Made by a program: the position numbers and the translations under genes
The notes under the pieces: generated by a model
Told to the model about the DNA's origin: nothing
The model's input: only the letters and a program-made list of their open reading frames with translations
Databases searched by the model: none
Shown here: positions 5,968 through 6,907 of the stretch, in pieces
Position numbering within the stretch: the first letter of the stretch is position 1
Layout of the letters: the number at the start of each line of letters is the position of its first letter
NCBI GenBank assembly: GCA_900549535.1
Contig: UROR01000109.1
Coordinates: 1-6,907, forward strand
Reading direction: 5' to 3'
Length of the DNA stretch: 6,907 bases
Source: an uncultured Collinsella sp.
GTDB taxonomy: Bacteria > Actinomycetota > Coriobacteriia > Coriobacteriales > Coriobacteriaceae

Positions 5968-5985
5968 CACCTATATGTGGCCGGC
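5937..5985. repeat. Second inverted repeat overlapping the terminator
   Basis: GCCGGCCACAT (5937-5947) and ATGTGGCCGGC (5975-5985) are exact 11-base complements. The first arm uses the last bases of the terminator's left arm plus six loop bases. In RNA the CCACAT loop could pair with ATGTGG (5975-5980) as a pseudoknot, or the full 11 pairs could form and open the top of the terminator stem. On the minus strand the outer arm is made before the terminator. Whether it matters is unknown. Confidence 0.5.
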
Positions 5986-6009
5986 AAGCAGCCCAAGGCT
6001 CGCAAGCTC

Positions 6010-6366
6010 TTATTCGGCCGCTTCGCGCAGGGCCGACATCGTCGCCGCATATTGCTGCTGCAGCGCATGCATCCCCTCGCGGGCGCCGTCAACGGCATCG
6101 GCACCGCGCAGCGCTTCGGTCACCACGACCGCCGGCTCGTACAGATTATCGAATCCCAGGTTCTGGCTCACGCCCTTGAGCGTGTGCGCTGCCATAAACG
6201 CACCTTCGGCGTCTCCTGCCGCCATGGCGGCCTCCAGCTTGTCCATGCTCTCGTCATCCAAAAACTTGAGGGCAAAGCGGGCAAGCATTTCCTCGCCCAT
6301 CAGCCGAGCGCACGCGTCATCATAATTAGCGCCGATCTTCTCATACGCCTCACGCATGGAAATCAT
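6010..6366 (-). CDS. Hpt domain phosphotransfer protein
   Basis: A 118-residue stand-alone histidine phosphotransfer protein, the middle carrier in multistep phosphorelays between hybrid sensor kinases and response regulators. The motif AHTLKGVSQNLG carries the phospho-accepting His61 and the following Lys64-Gly65, matching the HxLKG core of the family. The rest is predicted to be helical, as expected for a four-helix bundle with no kinase or receiver domain. Two close in-frame ATGs exist (codons 1 and 4); AAAGGAG (complement of 6377-6383) lies ten bases before the first, which decides the start. It follows the HD-GYP gene by 24 bases on the same strand, with its ribosome binding site inside the gap, so the two are almost surely co-transcribed. 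The transcript would end at the hairpin at 5926-5967. Its kinase and receiver partners are not in the window. Confidence 0.9.
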   Translation of the reverse strand: MISMREAYEKIGANYDDACARLMGEEMLARFALKFLDDESMDKLEAAMAAGDAEGAFMAAHTLKGVSQNLGFDNLYEPAVVVTEALRGADAVDGAREGMHALQQQYAATMSALREAAE

Positions 6367-6376
6367 GGATTAAAAA

Positions 6377-6383
6377 CTCCTTT
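6377..6383 (-). promoter_or_regulatory. Ribosome binding site of the Hpt gene
   Basis: The minus strand reads AAAGGAG, ten bases before the first of two nearby in-frame ATGs (6366) and 19 before the second (6357). This favours the longer product starting MISM. Confidence 0.75.
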
Positions 6384-6390
6384 GTTCAAA

Positions 6391-6907
6391 CTAAATCGTG
6401 GGAAACGCGACAACGTCGGCGGGGCGTGCCAACGTCTCGGCAATACGGTCTTGCACCTCGAGCAGGCAGTCGAGCAACAGCGGGTTAAAGGTGCCGCACT
6501 TACCGTCCAGGATCATTTGGATCGCCTCCTTGTGCGGGATAGCGTCTTTGTATACGCGCACGCTCGTCAGCGCATCATACACGTCGGCCACCGAAACCAC
6601 CTGTGCGGCAATGGGAATTTCGTCGCCCTTAAGGCCATCGGGGTAACCCTTGCCGTCCCAGCGCTCGTGGTGCCAACGCGCAATCTGGTACGCATATTCC
6701 ATAAGCGCATTGCCGGCGTGATGGCTACCCAGCTCAAGCAGCATGTCGGCGCCGATCGTGGTATGCGTCTTCATAATCTCGAACTCCTCGGACGTAAGGC
6801 GTCCGGGCTTGTTGAGAATCGCATCGTCAATCGACATCTTGCCGATATCATGCAGCGCCGAAGCCAGGGCGATCGTAGAGCGTTCCTCATTGTCGAGAGA
6901 GATCGTA
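6391..6907 (-). CDS. HD-GYP domain protein (partial, N-terminus outside window)
   Basis: The frame is open to the right edge, so this is the C-terminal 171 codons of a longer protein; the ATG at 6837 is internal, since conserved sequence continues upstream of it. HD-GYP domains usually hydrolyse cyclic di-GMP or related cyclic dinucleotides with a di- or tri-metal centre. Visible motifs are LHDIGK (HD pair at 6847-6852), KTH with the next ligand His at 6763-6765, HHERWDGKGYPDGL with the GYP signature (about 6631-6672), and SVADVYDALTS. All main metal-binding positions seen are intact, so it should be catalytic. It ends in TAG. The missing N-terminus commonly holds a receiver, PAS or GAF domain; with an Hpt gene directly downstream, a receiver is a reasonable guess but unseen. 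Cyclic GMP-AMP is an alternative substrate in some HD-GYP proteins. Confidence 0.92.
   Translation of the reverse strand, partial: TISLDNEERSTIALASALHDIGKMSIDDAILNKPGRLTSEEFEIMKTHTTIGADMLLELGSHHAGNALMEYAYQIARWHHERWDGKGYPDGLKGDEIPIAAQVVSVADVYDALTSVRVYKDAIPHKEAIQMILDGKCGTFNPLLLDCLLEVQDRIAETLARPADVVAFPTI

Noticed and set aside
5113..5970. A 285-codon minus-strand open frame opposite the hydrolase
   Set aside because: The opposite strand carries the C26 catalytic triad. The antisense frame runs through the terminator hairpin and shows no domain.
5234..6325. A 363-codon plus-strand open frame across the hydrolase, terminator and Hpt gene
   Set aside because: It crosses a strong terminator and overlaps two motif-supported genes. 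Its Ser/Ala/Arg-rich composition is typical of an out-of-frame shadow.
1..6907. Mobile element, CRISPR array, tRNA or rRNA
   Set aside because: I found no transposase motifs, terminal repeats, regularly spaced repeats or cloverleaf sequences by eye. A tRNA or covariance-model scan would settle small RNAs.

Overview
The window is GC-rich bacterial DNA with tightly packed genes, good AGGAG-type ribosome binding sites and a Tat-type lipoprotein signal. The protein style, with iron-containing ADH, actinobacterial-type glutamate transporter and HD-GYP/Hpt signalling, suggests a gut actinobacterium of the Coriobacteriia, perhaps Collinsella-like. That placement is inference from general resemblance; no rRNA or other marker is present.

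Layout, left to right. (1) Positions 1-3 hold only the start codon of a minus-strand gene that runs out of the window, preceded by a 107-base gap containing a striking inverted repeat. (2) 111-1313, minus: an iron-containing alcohol dehydrogenase. (3) 1314-1582: a divergent intergenic region with a promoter facing each way. (4) 1583-5007, plus: a four-gene polar amino acid ABC importer, probably for glutamate or a related acidic/amide amino acid. The order is Tat lipoprotein binding protein, terminator-like hairpin, permease 1, permease 2, ATPase. Permease 1 carries an in-frame amber stop at codon 45, so it is broken as written. (5) 5095-5904, plus: a class I glutamine amidotransferase-like hydrolase of the gamma-glutamyl-GABA hydrolase (peptidase C26) family, 87 bases after the ATPase. 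(6) 5926-5966: a strong hairpin between convergent transcription units, probably a bidirectional terminator. (7) 6010 to the right edge, minus: an HD-GYP phosphodiesterase-type domain, cut by the window edge, followed by a small histidine phosphotransfer (Hpt) protein.

Working together: the importer would bind an amino acid outside the membrane and bring it in at the cost of ATP. The downstream hydrolase could release glutamate from gamma-glutamyl compounds, so the plus-strand block looks like a glutamate acquisition unit. The minus-strand pair at the right looks like a phosphorelay coupled to cyclic-di-nucleotide turnover. I see no mobile element, CRISPR array, tRNA or rRNA, and no clearly new system. 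The most notable observation is the nonsense codon in an otherwise intact transporter operon.
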